Positions 6,417-6,472 of a stretch of DNA of 6,472 nucleotides are shown piece after piece. The notes beneath the pieces are model-generated. The model saw only the letters and a program-made list of their open reading frames with translations. It ran no database searches and was not told the origin of the DNA. The DNA lies in NCBI GenBank assembly GCA_023663915.1, contig JAMPGN010000229.1, forward strand, positions 1 through 6,472. Direction: 5' to 3'. The translations under genes were made by a program, and so were the position numbers. The DNA comes from Eubacterium sp. Its GTDB lineage: Bacteria; Bacillota_A; Clostridia; Lachnospirales; Lachnospiraceae. How positions within the stretch are numbered: the first letter of the stretch is position 1; each line of letters opens with the position of its first letter.

Positions 6417-6445
6417 AGTATAAGATGATGTTAGGGTCAAATAAA
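6417..6445 (-). promoter_or_regulatory. Candidate promoter for the GH31-GH27 operon
   Basis: On the minus strand TATACT (6417-6422, five of six matches to the -10 consensus) follows TTTATT (6440-6445, three of six) after 17 bases. This would start transcription near 6410 and give a leader of about 160 bases. A better -35-like TTGACC at 6435-6440 is too close to this -10 (12 bases). The -35 region overlaps a perfect 12-bp palindrome, ATAAAGCTTTAT (6441-6452), which could be an operator. The real promoter could also lie beyond the window edge. Confidence 0.35.
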
Positions 6446-6472
6446 GCTTTATATTGTAATTGTATAAATTAT

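Larger units (their letters stand above)
6249..6472. other. Noncoding upstream region of the glycosidase operon
   Basis: No convincing gene is seen here. Apart from the ribosome site, the inverted repeat and the promoter candidate listed separately, it contains a GCCTGCGCCTGCC stretch (6376-6388) and an AT-only end (6441-6472) with TTTATA and TATAAA arms flanking nine bases (6448-6468). A short minus-strand frame of about 53 codons that overlaps the GH31 start has no ribosome site and is not called. Confidence 0.6.

Overview
The window looks like chromosomal DNA from a Gram-positive, chemotactic, carbohydrate-degrading Clostridia-type bacterium, most likely a Lachnospiraceae relative. The reasons are strong AGGAGG-type ribosome binding sites, moderate GC content with AT-rich intergenic stretches, a HisJ-type PHP phosphatase, cytoplasmic glycosidases and a Firmicutes-like chemoreceptor. 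This assignment is inferred from protein style, not from a search.

Layout. Bases 1-818 (+) encode a PHP-family phosphatase of the HisJ type, probably complete except for the first base of its start codon. It converges, with only 7 bases between stop codons, on a methyl-accepting chemotaxis protein gene (826-2520, -). An AT-rich gap (2521-2784) holds a good vegetative promoter and a folded leader for the chemoreceptor. To its right is a two-gene operon on the minus strand: a family GH31 glycosidase (4119-6248) followed 14 bases later by a family GH27 glycosidase (2785-4104). The last 224 bases (6249-6472) are the upstream control region of that operon, with a strong ribosome binding site, a weak promoter candidate and small inverted repeats.

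How the genes fit together. Neither glycosidase has a signal peptide, so both should act in the cytoplasm on short oligosaccharides brought in by a transporter that is not in this window. GH31 would remove alpha-xylosyl, alpha-glucosyl or alpha-galactosyl ends, and GH27 would remove alpha-galactosyl-like ends. The chemoreceptor lies downstream on the same strand. It has its own promoter but may also receive readthrough, so a link between sugar use and chemotaxis is possible but unproven. The HisJ-type gene belongs to histidine synthesis or an unknown phosphoester role and appears unrelated.

I found no transposon, CRISPR array, tRNA, rRNA or clear phage gene. The genes belong to known families. 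The most unusual points are a low-complexity, partly repeated insert in the N-terminal domain of the GH31 enzyme, the non-standard active-site wording of both glycosidases, and the folded leader of the chemoreceptor gene.
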